Shown here in pieces: positions 54,056 to 63,383 of a stretch of 64,000 nt of DNA (position 1 is its first letter; each line of letters opens with the position of its first letter). Below the pieces are notes generated by a model. It did no database searches. It saw only the letters and a list, made by a program, of their open reading frames with translations, and was not told where the DNA came from. Both the position numbers and the translations under genes were made by a program. Source of the DNA: Novosphingobium sp. KA1 (GTDB lineage: Bacteria > Pseudomonadota > Alphaproteobacteria > Sphingomonadales > Sphingomonadaceae); assembly GCF_017309955.1 (NCBI RefSeq), contig NZ_CP021247.1, positions 3,125,001-3,189,000 of the forward strand. Reading direction: 5' to 3'.

Positions 54056-55660
54056 TCAGGTGCGGAAGCGCCCGAAACGGCCTTTGTCCGCCAGCACTTC
54101 GTGTGCGCAGTTATGGCCGGGCGCCCCGGTCACGCCGCCGCCGGGGTGCGTGCCCGAGCCGCACATGTAAAGCCCCTTGAGCGGGCCCCGATAGGCGCCG
54201 TGGCCCAGTACCGGGCGCGCCGACCACATCTGGTCGAGCGTCAGGTTGCCATGCATGATGTCGCCGCCGACAAGGCCGAACTTGCGTTCCAGCCCCTTGG
54301 GGCTGAGCACCTGCCGGCCGAGGATCGAGGCGCGGAAGCCCGGCGCATAGTCCTCGACCGTATCGATGATGGTGTCGGCGGCCTTGTCTTCCTCCGCATC
54401 CCAGTCGCGGCCATCTGGCAGTTCCGGCGCGAATTGCTGGCAGAACAGGCTGGCGACGTGCTGGCCTTCGGGCGCGAGGCTGTCGTCCACGGTCGAGGGG
54501 ATCAGCATCTCCACGATCGGCTTTTTCGACCAGCCATGGGTCTTCGCGTCGAGGAAGGCGCGGTCCATGTAGTCCAGTGTCGGCGCGATGATGATGCCGG
54601 ACTGGTGGTGCTCGCCCGGTTCGGGCAGGCAGTTGAACTTCGGCAACTGCGAAAGCGCCACGTTCATGCGGAAGGTGCCGCTGCCGGCCTTGAAGCCCTT
54701 CATGCGGCGCTGGAAATCGGGATTGAGATCGCTTTGCGCGATCATCCTGCCGTAGAGCAGCTTGGGCCCGACATTGGCGATCACGCGCCTGGCAGCAATC
54801 TCCTCGCCGCTTTCAAGCCGCACGCCGGCAACCTTGTCGCCATCGACGAGCACCTGATCGACCGGACTTTCGAGGCTGATCTCCACGCCCAGCTTGCGGC
54901 AGACTTCGCCCATGATGCGGGTGATGTTGCCCATGCCGCCGACCGAGTGACCCCAGGCGCCCTTCTTGCCGTTCACTTCGCCGAAGACATGGTGCAGCAG
55001 CACGTAGGCGCTGCCCGGCGTATCGGGAGAGGCGTAGTTGCCGACCACCGCGTCGAAACCGAATGCGGCCTTCACCGCCTCGCTCTCGAACCAGCCGTCC
55101 AGCAGCCCGCGCGCGGACTTGGTGAAGAGGTCCAGCACATCGCGCTGCGCCTCGATGGAAAGGCCCGCCAGCTTGCGGCCCTGAAGCGCCGCGTCGATCA
55201 GTCCGCGCCAACCATCGCCAGCGTTGGGCGGCGACTTCAGCGCCAGATCGCGCAGCACTTCGGCCACGACTTCCAGCGAATCGTAATAGGCGGGCAGTAC
55301 ATCGGCATCGTGCCTGGAGAACCGGCGGAACTCGGCCTGTGTGCGCTCCAGCCCGCCGCCCAGCTTGAGGTAGCCGCCGTCTTCCTGCGGCAGCAGGTTG
55401 GAGATCGGCCGCTCGATCACGCGGTAGCCATGGTCCGCCAAGCGCATGTCGGCGATGACCTTGGGCTGGAGCAGGCTGACGGTGTAGCTGGCCACCGAAT
55501 TGCGGAAGCCGGGGTGGAATTCCTCGGTCACCGCCGCACCGCCGACCACGTCGCGGCGCTCCAGAATGCGGACCTTCAGTCCCGCCCGGGCAAGGTAAAA
55601 CGCGCAGACGAGGCCGTTGTGGCCACCGCCGATAATTACAGCATCGTATTTCTGGGTCAT
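54056..55660 (-). CDS. FAD-dependent oxidoreductase, phytoene-desaturase-like
   Basis: 534 aa from the ATG at 55660. The FAD-binding motif AVIIGGGHNGLVCAFYLARAG opens the protein, with VRILERRDVVGGAAVTEEF behind it, as in CrtI/PYROXD2-type enzymes. HSVGGMGNITRIMGEVCRKLG and the C-terminal LYMCGSGTHPGGGVTGAPGHN complete the pattern. It likely desaturates or oxidises a small substrate; carotenoid genes are absent, so a catabolic role with the upstream Rieske oxygenase is more likely. The start is immediately downstream of one arm of a 33-bp inverted repeat. Confidence 0.9.
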   Translation of the reverse strand: MTQKYDAVIIGGGHNGLVCAFYLARAGLKVRILERRDVVGGAAVTEEFHPGFRNSVASYTVSLLQPKVIADMRLADHGYRVIERPISNLLPQEDGGYLKLGGGLERTQAEFRRFSRHDADVLPAYYDSLEVVAEVLRDLALKSPPNAGDGWRGLIDAALQGRKLAGLSIEAQRDVLDLFTKSARGLLDGWFESEAVKAAFGFDAVVGNYASPDTPGSAYVLLHHVFGEVNGKKGAWGHSVGGMGNITRIMGEVCRKLGVEISLESPVDQVLVDGDKVAGVRLESGEEIAARRVIANVGPKLLYGRMIAQSDLNPDFQRRMKGFKAGSGTFRMNVALSQLPKFNCLPEPGEHHQSGIIIAPTLDYMDRAFLDAKTHGWSKKPIVEMLIPSTVDDSLAPEGQHVASLFCQQFAPELPDGRDWDAEEDKAADTIIDTVEDYAPGFRASILGRQVLSPKGLERKFGLVGGDIMHGNLTLDQMWSARPVLGHGAYRGPLKGLYMCGSGTHPGGGVTGAPGHNCAHEVLADKGRFGRFRT

Positions 55661-55662
55661 GT

Positions 55663-55930
55663 CAGGGCGTAAACTCATAAACCGCACCATCGAGGTTTGA
55701 ATCAAAATGGCACAGGGCAAGGAGGAAGGGCGAAGGAATATGTCGATATTTCAAGCCCTGCCGACGTAGCGCTGGGCCATTTTCATCAAATCCCTACGGG
55801 ACGCCTGAATGGCTTTCATCTCGACCCGAAACGGCCTTGGACGGGCAACCAGCCCGCCCGGCAGCCGCTTCGGCCCGATCTGTTTGCCATTCGGGCGCCT
55901 CGATGGTGCGGTTTATGAGTTTACGCCCTG
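55663..55930. mobile_element. 268-bp segment bounded by 33-bp perfect inverted repeats
   Basis: The 33 bases at 55663-55695 (starting CAGGGCGTAAACTC) and their exact reverse complement at 55898-55930 enclose 202 bases without a transposase. The repeat ends abruptly on both sides. It covers the 3' end of the Rieske gene and the gap before the FAD gene. Two readings fit: a MITE-like non-autonomous insertion, or an invertible segment. No clear target-site duplication is visible (at most one base), which weakens the first reading. Confidence 0.6.
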
Positions 55931-57089
55931 TGCTCCAGCCAGATGCGGGCCGCTCGCTTTGGCGGGCCTCTGGGATCAGTTCGCGGATGCGCTTGCAGAA
56001 GTGGCGGAGGCACACTTCCTTGTCGGACAGCGGCCCGACCGAGAACGTGCGCGAGGCCATGCCCGCCTGCACGCGGGTGATAAGGGCGGTATCCTCGGCA
56101 TTGACCTGCCGGTTGATACGCCAGTTGAGATAGCGCGCGGCGCGCATCTCGCGGCGGTCATCGGGGAGGACGTAGCTGATCTCGCGGATCATGCAGGTTT
56201 CCGGCCCCGTGGGCAGCCACTGCATGAAATCGACCTGATCGGGGTAGATATCGAAGGCGACGCCGGGCCAGAGCTTGAAATAGAGCCAGTGGCGCTGCCG
56301 GTCCTCGGGCAAGTGCGGCACCGGCGGCAGCAGGCGCTGGTACATCCTCTCCGACCAGTTGGAGGAGGGCGCGTCCATCAGGTCGCCCCACATGCGGTCG
56401 ACATGGCGTTCGGCCTCCACGCCGTAGCTGCGGCCGAACAGGCGGGTGAGGCCGGGATGGGCGACGGGGATATGCAGCCCGTCCGAATAGTTGTCGCCCA
56501 CGTTCTTCCAGTTCACCGCGCGCGGGCGCATGGTGACGCGGCCGAGCGCTTTCAGATCCTCGAACCGGTAGGGCGCGACCATTTCCTCGTAGGGGGCCAT
56601 CATCTGCGCGATCGAGGGGCCGCCGTCATCGACGAGGCGCACGAAGATGAAGCCGCGCCAGACTTCGACGTCCACCGGGGCAAGGCCGTGGCTGGCCTTG
56701 TCGAAATCGGGATAGCTCTGGCTGTCGGGCACGCCGGTCAGGCGTCCGTCGAGATCGTAGACCCAGGCGTGATAGGGGCAGACCAGCTTCTTCGCGCAGC
56801 CACTGGCGCCGTCGACCACGCGCGATCCGCGATGACGGCAGACATTGGTGAAGGCGCGGACTTGCCGGTCGTTGCCGCGCACGACGATCACGCTTTCGCC
56901 GATGTACTCCAGCGTGTGCCAATCGCCCGCGTTCGGCACGTCGCTCTCGTGACAGACGATCTGCCAGCTCGGTGCGAAAATGCGCTCCTTTTCCACTCCC
57001 AGGAACTCGGGGTCCGAATAGGTCCACGCCGGCAGGCTCCAGCCATCGAGCGGATCGGTCTGCGGCTGATCTATCGGCTGCGTTGCCAT
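55794..57089 (-). CDS. Rieske aromatic-ring-hydroxylating oxygenase, alpha subunit
   Basis: 431 aa from the ATG at 57089. The Rieske [2Fe-2S] ligands are CRHRGSRVV and CPYHAWVYDLDG (Cys-His ... Cys-His). The mononuclear-iron ligands are in NYSDGLHIPVAHPGL. The enzyme would add oxygen to an aromatic or quaternary-amine-like substrate with electrons from a reductase not seen here. The last ~37 residues lie within the inverted-repeat segment and look unlike the family, so the C-terminus may have been altered. The divergent TetR gene probably controls it. Confidence 0.9.
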   Translation of the reverse strand: MATQPIDQPQTDPLDGWSLPAWTYSDPEFLGVEKERIFAPSWQIVCHESDVPNAGDWHTLEYIGESVIVVRGNDRQVRAFTNVCRHRGSRVVDGASGCAKKLVCPYHAWVYDLDGRLTGVPDSQSYPDFDKASHGLAPVDVEVWRGFIFVRLVDDGGPSIAQMMAPYEEMVAPYRFEDLKALGRVTMRPRAVNWKNVGDNYSDGLHIPVAHPGLTRLFGRSYGVEAERHVDRMWGDLMDAPSSNWSERMYQRLLPPVPHLPEDRQRHWLYFKLWPGVAFDIYPDQVDFMQWLPTGPETCMIREISYVLPDDRREMRAARYLNWRINRQVNAEDTALITRVQAGMASRTFSVGPLSDKEVCLRHFCKRIRELIPEARQSERPASGWSTGRKLINRTIEAPEWQTDRAEAAAGRAGCPSKAVSGRDESHSGVP

Positions 57090-57099
57090 TGGAGACTCC

Positions 57100-57121
57100 T
57101 TGTTGTACGAGTGTATAACAA
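57100..57121. promoter_or_regulatory. Palindromic operator in the Rieske-tetR divergent promoter
   Basis: TTGTTgTAC-N4-GTAtAACAA, eight of nine arm pairs match. It occupies most of the 36-base gap between two divergent start codons, a typical location for a TetR-family operator controlling both genes. Confidence 0.7.
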
Positions 57122-57125
57122 TGCC

Positions 57126-57752
57126 ATGACAACCAAGCAATCCCACACCCCCGCCTTTAGTCGAGGCGATCCCGACGAGCGGCGGCAAAGCCTGATCGAG
57201 GCCACTGCACGGTGCCTTGCGCTGCATGGCATAGGCGGGACTTCGGTGCGTTCGATCTGCGCGGAAGCGGGCGTTTCGGCAGGGCTGCTGCGGCACTATT
57301 TCGGCGGCGTCGCGGATGCGATTGCCGAGGCTTATCGCTGGACCGGGCACCGCGTGGCGCGCGCGCTGGAAGAGGCGGTGGCGGCGGCGGACGACAGCCC
57401 CCGCGGCCGGTTGCTCGCTTATCTTGTCGCCAGCTTCCGGCCGCCGATTGCCGATCCGCAGTTGCTGGCAACGTGGCTCGCGTTCTGGGCGATGACGCCG
57501 CAGGATGCCGCCATCGGGCGTCTGCACGAGGACATCTACGGCGAGTTTCGCGGCGGGATGGATGCGCTGATCCGTGATTGCCGGCCGGACATGGCGGATA
57601 CCCGCCTGATCGGCGTGGCGCTGACCGCGCTGATCGACGGGCTCTGGCTGGAACTCAGTCTGGGCAAGGCGCCCTTCACGCCGGAGGAGGCAGAAGGGCT
57701 AGTCGAGACCTGGCTGGACGCGCTGCTCGGCGGACCTGCTACGAACCAGTAG
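57126..57752 (+). CDS. TetR/BetI-family transcriptional regulator
   Basis: 208 aa from the ATG at 57126. The N-terminal helix-turn-helix is clear (RRQSLIEATARCLALHGIGG, TSVRSICAEAGVSAGLLRHY FGG). The C-terminal domain contains LATWLAFWAMTPQD, a BetI-type segment, which in BetI senses choline. It is divergent from the Rieske oxygenase, with a palindrome between them, and probably represses that operon and itself. Its 3' end overlaps the convergent permease gene by 54 bases. Confidence 0.92.
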   Translation: MTTKQSHTPAFSRGDPDERRQSLIEATARCLALHGIGGTSVRSICAEAGVSAGLLRHYFGGVADAIAEAYRWTGHRVARALEEAVAAADDSPRGRLLAYLVASFRPPIADPQLLATWLAFWAMTPQDAAIGRLHEDIYGEFRGGMDALIRDCRPDMADTRLIGVALTALIDGLWLELSLGKAPFTPEEAEGLVETWLDALLGGPATNQ

Positions 57753-59015
57753 CCAGATCGGCAGGCCTAGCGCCATCAGCACGAAGCTGAGGCCGCTGGC
57801 GCCGATCCCTGCGCCCCACAGCGTCCACAGGGCGTAAGCCGCGCCGAGGAGCGCGGCGGGCCTGGCGATGCCGAGTTTCAGTGCCGAGAGCGCGCAGGCC
57901 AGATAGAGCCAGAGCGTTGCGGAGGTCGAGAGCAGCAGCAGGTATTCGAACAGTGACTGCATCGAGCGGCTGGCGTTCATTGCCGCGAAAAGACTGGCGA
58001 TCACCGTCGAGATCAGCAGCGCGCGGCGGGCGACACCGCGCCTATCGGTTTTTGCGAACCACGCGGGCAAGAGGCGGCGGTGCGCCATGTCGCGCACCAT
58101 TTCGGCTTCGAGCAGGGTCCAGCCGTTGAGTGCGCCGACGCAGCTGATGACGGCAAAGATCGCGATCAGCGTGGCCGCATCCGTGCTCCAGAACCGGCCG
58201 ACAAAGGTGGCGAACGGTGCGGCGGAATGCGCGGCGAGGTCCACGGGCAAGAGCAGCGCGATCGCCGAGCAGACCACCAGATAGAGCAAACCGGTGAGCG
58301 CGGTGCCCCACAGCGTGGCGCGAGCGATGTTGATTTCTGGATTGCGCACGCGGGCGGCGGCGACGCTGGCGCTTTCGAACCCGAGCAGGGCCCAGAGCGT
58401 CAGGCTGGCGGCGCCGTTGACCGCACCGATGCCGATGCTGCCGGGGGCGGGCGGGGCAATCCGCGCGGCGCCGCTGGCCAGTACCACGGCGGTGATGGCG
58501 ATGACCACCAGCAGGGGAACGATCTTCAGGGCCAGTGTCAGTATCTGGAAGCCGCCTGCCGCGCGGGTCCCGCGCAAGTTGACGAGCGCCATCAGCCAAA
58601 GCAGCGTGATAGCGGCAAGGGCGGGGACGTTTTCGCCACTGGCCAGGACCGGGAACAGGTTCGTGAGGTAGCTGATCGCCGCGACCGCAATGGCCACGAC
58701 CGAGGTCCAGATCGAGACGAGGTAGATCCAGCTGATGAAGAAGCCGACGGTCGGTCCGAAGGCATCGGTGACGAAACCCGCAGGGCCGCCCGCCTGCGGG
58801 CAGGCCCGGGTCAGGCGGCTGAGCACATAGGCCAGGATCAGTGCGCCGCTGATCGTCACAATCCAGCCCAGCACCCCGTTCCACCCGAACGGGGCGAGAC
58901 TGGCGGGCAGCAGGAACACCCCTGAACCGATCATGTTGCCCATGACCAGCGCGGTCGCCGCCAACAGGCCCAGGCTGGCGCCCGGGCCTGCGGTTTTTGG
59001 CGTTTCTCGCGTCAC
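57699..59015 (-). CDS. APC-family amino acid/amine permease
   Basis: 438 aa with about twelve membrane helices. N-terminal LGLLAATALVMGNMIGSGVFLLP is the APC signature, with GPTVGFFISWIYLVSIWTS and ALLGFESASVAAARVRNPE later. The family exchanges or imports amino acids and polyamines; substrate not readable. It lies 13 bases upstream of, and probably in the same transcript as, the TonB receptor gene behind it. Confidence 0.92.
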   Translation of the reverse strand: MTRETPKTAGPGASLGLLAATALVMGNMIGSGVFLLPASLAPFGWNGVLGWIVTISGALILAYVLSRLTRACPQAGGPAGFVTDAFGPTVGFFISWIYLVSIWTSVVAIAVAAISYLTNLFPVLASGENVPALAAITLLWLMALVNLRGTRAAGGFQILTLALKIVPLLVVIAITAVVLASGAARIAPPAPGSIGIGAVNGAASLTLWALLGFESASVAAARVRNPEINIARATLWGTALTGLLYLVVCSAIALLLPVDLAAHSAAPFATFVGRFWSTDAATLIAIFAVISCVGALNGWTLLEAEMVRDMAHRRLLPAWFAKTDRRGVARRALLISTVIASLFAAMNASRSMQSLFEYLLLLSTSATLWLYLACALSALKLGIARPAALLGAAYALWTLWGAGIGASGLSFVLMALGLPIWLLVRSRSAEQRVQPGLD

Positions 59016-59028
59016 TCCGGCGCGAATG

Positions 59029-61431
59029 TCAGAAGTCGGCGCCGAACTTCAGGCCGATCACGCGCGGACGGATGACGTAATCGTAGAACACCCCGCCGGT
59101 GCTGCTGTCACCGACATAGTCGCCGCAGGTGGTTTCGAGGCACTGGACGCTGGTGTTGACCACGCCGTTGCTGTTGAACAGGTTGGTGGCGTAGAGCTCC
59201 ACCCGGTAGCCGTCCTTCTTCACGCCGATGCTGAAGTCGGCGGTGGTATAGGCTCCGAGGTTGCCCTTGATGCTGTTTTCCAGCGTGCGAAGGTCGCTGC
59301 GGCGCTTGCCGATGTAGTTGGCAGCGAACTGGACGTGGCCGTCCCACCCGCCGACCGGGAATTCGTAGCGGGCAACCGCATTGCCCTTGAACTTGGCGGT
59401 GATCGGCAGGTGCGTGCCCTTGGGGGCGAGCAAGTCGTTCGCGGCGCCGTCCGAACCGGCAAGGCTGCAGTCGAACGCGCTGTTGGCGATCAGGCAGAAG
59501 TCCTTGCGGATCGTGGCGTCGTTGTAGCTGCCAGAGAAGTCCAGCGAGAAGCCGTTTTTGTTGTACCCGACGTCGAATTCGACGCCGCGAATGCGGGCCA
59601 CGCCGGCGTTGCGGATCTCGGTAAGGCCGTTGGCGCCCAGGAACGAGAGCTGGATGCCGTTCCAGTCCTCCTGATAGACCGCGCCGTTGAAGCGCACCGG
59701 GCCCCACATCGTTTTCCAGCCGATCTCGTAGTTGTCGAGCCGGTCGGGCTTGTAGGGCGCCAGCGTGCCGCGGCGGTTGATGCCGCCGGGGCGGAAACCG
59801 CGCGACCAGGTCGCGTAGACCAGCGCGTCGGGCGTGATCTTGTAGGTGAGGTTGGCCTTGTAGATCGCGTCGGTCTTCGAGGTCGACTTGTCGAGGTTGG
59901 TGCAGGGCGATCCCTTGACGATCGCGTCCTCGAAGCAGGCGGCGACGCCGGTGCGGCTCGAATAGCCGGCGCTGTAGCCGTAGAAGCCGACCAGCGAGTT
60001 GTTGTAGTGATAGAGGCGCAGGCCCCCGGTGGCGCTCAGCTTGTCGGTGATGTCGTAGGTCAGTTCACCGAAGGCGGCATAGTCGCGGTCGACGCGCTTC
60101 TGCTGGGTCAGCCAGATGTCGCTGGTGGTGCCGGGCACCTTCAGATCGTCGGCAATGCCGTCGATGATGTAGTTCTGCTCGATGTGGTGTTGCTGGCGCT
60201 GGTAGAACACGCCGCCGATGAAGCGCAGCGGGTTGCTTTGCGGGGAACTGATGCGAATTTCGCCGAACTGGCGGTGGTAGACGTCCTTGCCCTTGATGTA
60301 CTGGTTCGGGCTGACGAGATCGCCCGCATTGTCGTAGAGGTAGGCGCCCGAGCCGAACAGGGCATCGTAGAAGTAGGAATAGTCCGAATAGTCGGACTGG
60401 GTCCAGTCCTTGCGGTTGAGGATGCCGCCGGTGGCGGTGAGGTCCCAGTTGCCGATCTTGCCCTCGATGGTGAGGGCGGCCTGATACCACTCGTCCTTGC
60501 TCTTCTCGGGATTGTACTGGACGGTCTGCAGCTTGCCGCTGACGGCGCTGGAGCGTTCCTGCGCGAAGCTGCCGTTGGTCTTCTGGACCTGGCCCATGAT
60601 GGTGGGCTTGATCGTCCAGTTGCCGTCAAGGTCGATGCCCAGCGCCAGGCGGCCGCCGTAGGTATCGACGTCGTTGTAGTTGTCCTCGACCAGATCGGCA
60701 TTGTCCTGGGTGATGCCCGAGACGGCGAAGGTGCGGCTGCCGTGGACATTGTCGATATAGCCGCCGTCATGGCGATACCAGCCGACCAGGCGCGCGGCGA
60801 CGGAATCGCTGATCCGGTAGTTGATGAAGCCCTGCATCACGCCGCCCATGTCGCCGTGCGAGACCGAGTTCACTTCCGCATCGACCGCGCCGTACGTGCC
60901 CGAGGTGTCTGGCGCATTGGTGACGATCTTGATGGTGCCCGCCATCGAGCTGGCGCCGTAGAGCGTGCCTTGCGGGCCGGCCAGCGCTTCCACGCGGGCG
61001 ATGTCGTAAGCGTGGATGTCGAGCGCGCCCTGGATGGTCGTGATCGGCATTTCGTCGAGATAGGTGCCGACGGTGGGCAGCGGGCCGGAGTGGTTGGCGT
61101 TCTCGCCCGAGGCGACGCCGCGGAAGTAGACCTGGCTGAAGCCGGGCTGCACCGTCTGGATCGTCACCGAGGGCAGGAACTTGACGACGTCCTGCAGTTC
61201 CTTGACCTGCAGGTCCTTCAGCTTTTCAGCGCCCAGTGCGGTAATCGCGATCGGCACGTCCTGGAGGTTCTCGACCCGCTTCTGGGCCGTGACGTAGATG
61301 ACGCCATCGGCGGCGGGCGCCTGTGCGGCCTTGTCGTCCTGCGCCAAGGCAGGTTGCGCTGCAGCAATCGCGGACGACCCCAGCAGCATGGCGACCATGC
61401 TGCGACGAAACGAAATGCCGGAAACGACCAC
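59029..61431 (-). CDS. TonB-dependent outer-membrane receptor
   Basis: 800 aa; start probably the GTG at 61431. Signal peptide SMVAMLLGSSAIAAAQPALA. TonB-box-like VIYVTAQKRVENLQDVPIAI, then the plug (ELQDVVKFLPSVTIQ, VYFRGVASGE, VEALAGPQGTLYGASSMAG). The barrel follows to the C-terminal GLKFGADF. This layout is the sphingomonad Fiu/FecA-like catabolic receptor type, usually importing plant or aromatic compounds. The neighbouring permease, FAD enzyme and Rieske oxygenase suggest uptake and breakdown of one substrate. Confidence 0.93.
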   Translation of the reverse strand: MVVSGISFRRSMVAMLLGSSAIAAAQPALAQDDKAAQAPAADGVIYVTAQKRVENLQDVPIAITALGAEKLKDLQVKELQDVVKFLPSVTIQTVQPGFSQVYFRGVASGENANHSGPLPTVGTYLDEMPITTIQGALDIHAYDIARVEALAGPQGTLYGASSMAGTIKIVTNAPDTSGTYGAVDAEVNSVSHGDMGGVMQGFINYRISDSVAARLVGWYRHDGGYIDNVHGSRTFAVSGITQDNADLVEDNYNDVDTYGGRLALGIDLDGNWTIKPTIMGQVQKTNGSFAQERSSAVSGKLQTVQYNPEKSKDEWYQAALTIEGKIGNWDLTATGGILNRKDWTQSDYSDYSYFYDALFGSGAYLYDNAGDLVSPNQYIKGKDVYHRQFGEIRISSPQSNPLRFIGGVFYQRQQHHIEQNYIIDGIADDLKVPGTTSDIWLTQQKRVDRDYAAFGELTYDITDKLSATGGLRLYHYNNSLVGFYGYSAGYSSRTGVAACFEDAIVKGSPCTNLDKSTSKTDAIYKANLTYKITPDALVYATWSRGFRPGGINRRGTLAPYKPDRLDNYEIGWKTMWGPVRFNGAVYQEDWNGIQLSFLGANGLTEIRNAGVARIRGVEFDVGYNKNGFSLDFSGSYNDATIRKDFCLIANSAFDCSLAGSDGAANDLLAPKGTHLPITAKFKGNAVARYEFPVGGWDGHVQFAANYIGKRRSDLRTLENSIKGNLGAYTTADFSIGVKKDGYRVELYATNLFNSNGVVNTSVQCLETTCGDYVGDSSTGGVFYDYVIRPRVIGLKFGADF

Positions 61432-61555
61432 CCGTTAACCCCCATTATGTCCTCTATGCGTAGGTCTCCATAATTTTCGGGAACCGGCAATAGGGCTTTG
61501 GGAGGCCGCTCATGTTGCGGTGCAACTATGACATTTCTGCCACATGAACACACGT

Positions 61556-63334
61556 TCAGGATTTTGCGTAAGTCTCTGGAAGATCTCCTAATGCTGCCGT
61601 GAGCGGGGCGAGCCAGGCCTCGTAGGCGCGCCACTGGCCGACGCCGTCGCGGTTGATCGGGCGGCGGACCTGTTCGCTGGAGGCGGTGCGTACGGCGCGC
61701 GTGTTGTTGTGGAATTCGAGGCAGGCCGGCTCGAACGGCAAGCCCAGATAGTCCAGCAGCGCGCGGACGCGGCTTTCGGGATCGTCCAGCAAGTCCTCGT
61801 GGATCACCCGGTGAACGCGGCCGGGCATCACATCATCGTAGTGGCGCATCACCCGCACATAGTCGGCATAATAGCGGCCCATGTGCGCGAGATCGTAGGA
61901 GAACGCCTGCCCCTTGGCGTAGTTCTGGCGGAAATTGGAGACGCAGCAATCGAGCGGATGGCGGCGGGCGTCGATGATCTTCGCATGGGGCAGGATCAGC
62001 GCGATGAACCCGAGGTAGGCCCAGTTGTTGGGCAGCTTGTCGATGTAGAAGGGCTTGTCGGTCTTGCGCTGCACGCGCGTGCGTTCGAGGAATTCCGCCC
62101 CCAGTTCGGCGCGGCGCTGCGGCGACATGGCGGCCAGCGCGGCTGGCCAGTCGCGCGGGCGTCCGCCGGTGGCCTGTGCCTCGCGCATGGCAAGTGCCGG
62201 AATGTCGGGCAATTCCATCGTGCCCTCGATCTGCGAGTGGCTGCCGAGGATCTGCTCGATGAGCGTGGAGCCTGCGCGCGGCATGCCGAGGATGAAGATC
62301 GGCGCGGGCGAGGGATCGCCGCCATCGGCATGGGCGGCGAGGAAGGCCGGCGAGAACGTCCCGATCACCGCGTCGACCTGCTCGGCCACGGCCTCGGGAT
62401 CATGCTGCAGCTCCATGCTGCGCAGCGCGTTGCCCTGGGCGTAGTGCGCAAACGCGGCTTCGGCCTCGCCGCGATCTTCCAGCGCCTTTGCGAGCGCGAA
62501 ATGGAGGTGCAGGCGATCGTCCGGCCCGATGTCGGCCTGATCCAGAGCGCGCCGCATCGCCGCGACATCGGCATCGCCGAAGCGGACCGTCTTGAGGTTG
62601 GCAAGGCTCCACCATGCCTCGCCGAGGGCAGGCTCGACGGCGATGCAGCGGCGATAGGCGCTGACGGCTTCGGCCTGTTCGCCCAGTGTCTTGAGGATAT
62701 GGCCGTAGCTCATCCAGAGCTTGGCGTGGTCCGGGAAACTTTCGAGCAGCTCGCGGTAGATCCTGCGCGATTCCTCGTATTCCCCGATCCGCCCCAGCGC
62801 CGCAGCCTTGAGGTTGAGATCGCCCGCACTGGCGCTGTTGGCGGCCAGCACGTGGTCCAGCGCGGCCACGGCATCGGCGAAGCGGTTCTGCTTGTAGAGA
62901 ACCGTGGCAAGATTGGCGCGGGCCGCGGCAAAACCGGGGGCCAGTTCCAGCGCGCGGAGCAGCAGCGTCTCGGCGTCGCGGTAACGGCCAATTCGCCCGG
63001 CGAGTTCCGCCATCATGCGGATCGCGGCGACATCGCGCGGCTGGGCGGACAGGCGTTCCCGCAGGCCCGCCTCGGCGGTCGGCAAATCGTTCGCCAGCAG
63101 GGCCTGTGCGATGGCGATCAGCGCGGGATCGCGCACCGAGGCGCGGATCGCGGCATTTTCCGCCCGTTCCGCTTCGCTGTCCCGTCCAAGCGTGCGCAGG
63201 GCCTGTCCGAGCAGGCGCAGCACGCGCGGATCCTCGCCCTTGCGGGCCAGCGCCTCGCGCAGCAAGGGCACGGCCCCGGCAGGGTCGGTCGCGACGAGTT
63301 GGCCGAGCGGAACGGCAGGTGCGGTGTGATTCAT
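61556..63334 (-). CDS. TPR-containing sulfotransferase
   Basis: 592 aa. Residues ~20-290 contain several tetratricopeptide repeats (AETLLLRALELAPGFAAARA, YKQNRFADAVAALDHVLA). Residues ~330-592 are a sulfotransferase domain with the PAPS-binding loop ILGMPRAGSTLIEQIL and IIDARRHPLDCCVSNF. Sphingomonads carry many copies of this architecture, often beside TonB receptors; their acceptors are largely unknown. Between it and the receptor gene are 124 bases without a gene. Confidence 0.9.
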   Translation of the reverse strand: MNHTAPAVPLGQLVATDPAGAVPLLREALARKGEDPRVLRLLGQALRTLGRDSEAERAENAAIRASVRDPALIAIAQALLANDLPTAEAGLRERLSAQPRDVAAIRMMAELAGRIGRYRDAETLLLRALELAPGFAAARANLATVLYKQNRFADAVAALDHVLAANSASAGDLNLKAAALGRIGEYEESRRIYRELLESFPDHAKLWMSYGHILKTLGEQAEAVSAYRRCIAVEPALGEAWWSLANLKTVRFGDADVAAMRRALDQADIGPDDRLHLHFALAKALEDRGEAEAAFAHYAQGNALRSMELQHDPEAVAEQVDAVIGTFSPAFLAAHADGGDPSPAPIFILGMPRAGSTLIEQILGSHSQIEGTMELPDIPALAMREAQATGGRPRDWPAALAAMSPQRRAELGAEFLERTRVQRKTDKPFYIDKLPNNWAYLGFIALILPHAKIIDARRHPLDCCVSNFRQNYAKGQAFSYDLAHMGRYYADYVRVMRHYDDVMPGRVHRVIHEDLLDDPESRVRALLDYLGLPFEPACLEFHNNTRAVRTASSEQVRRPINRDGVGQWRAYEAWLAPLTAALGDLPETYAKS

Positions 63335-63383
63335 CGGCGCCGACTATGCGTGGCCGATCCGCTCCGCTCAAGCCGGACGCGCG

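Noticed and set aside
53060..55672. 870-codon + strand frame opposite the acyltransferase and FAD genes (similar ones opposite the second TonB receptor and others)
   Set aside because: Antisense shadow of high-GC coding sequence; the minus-strand genes carry clear family motifs.
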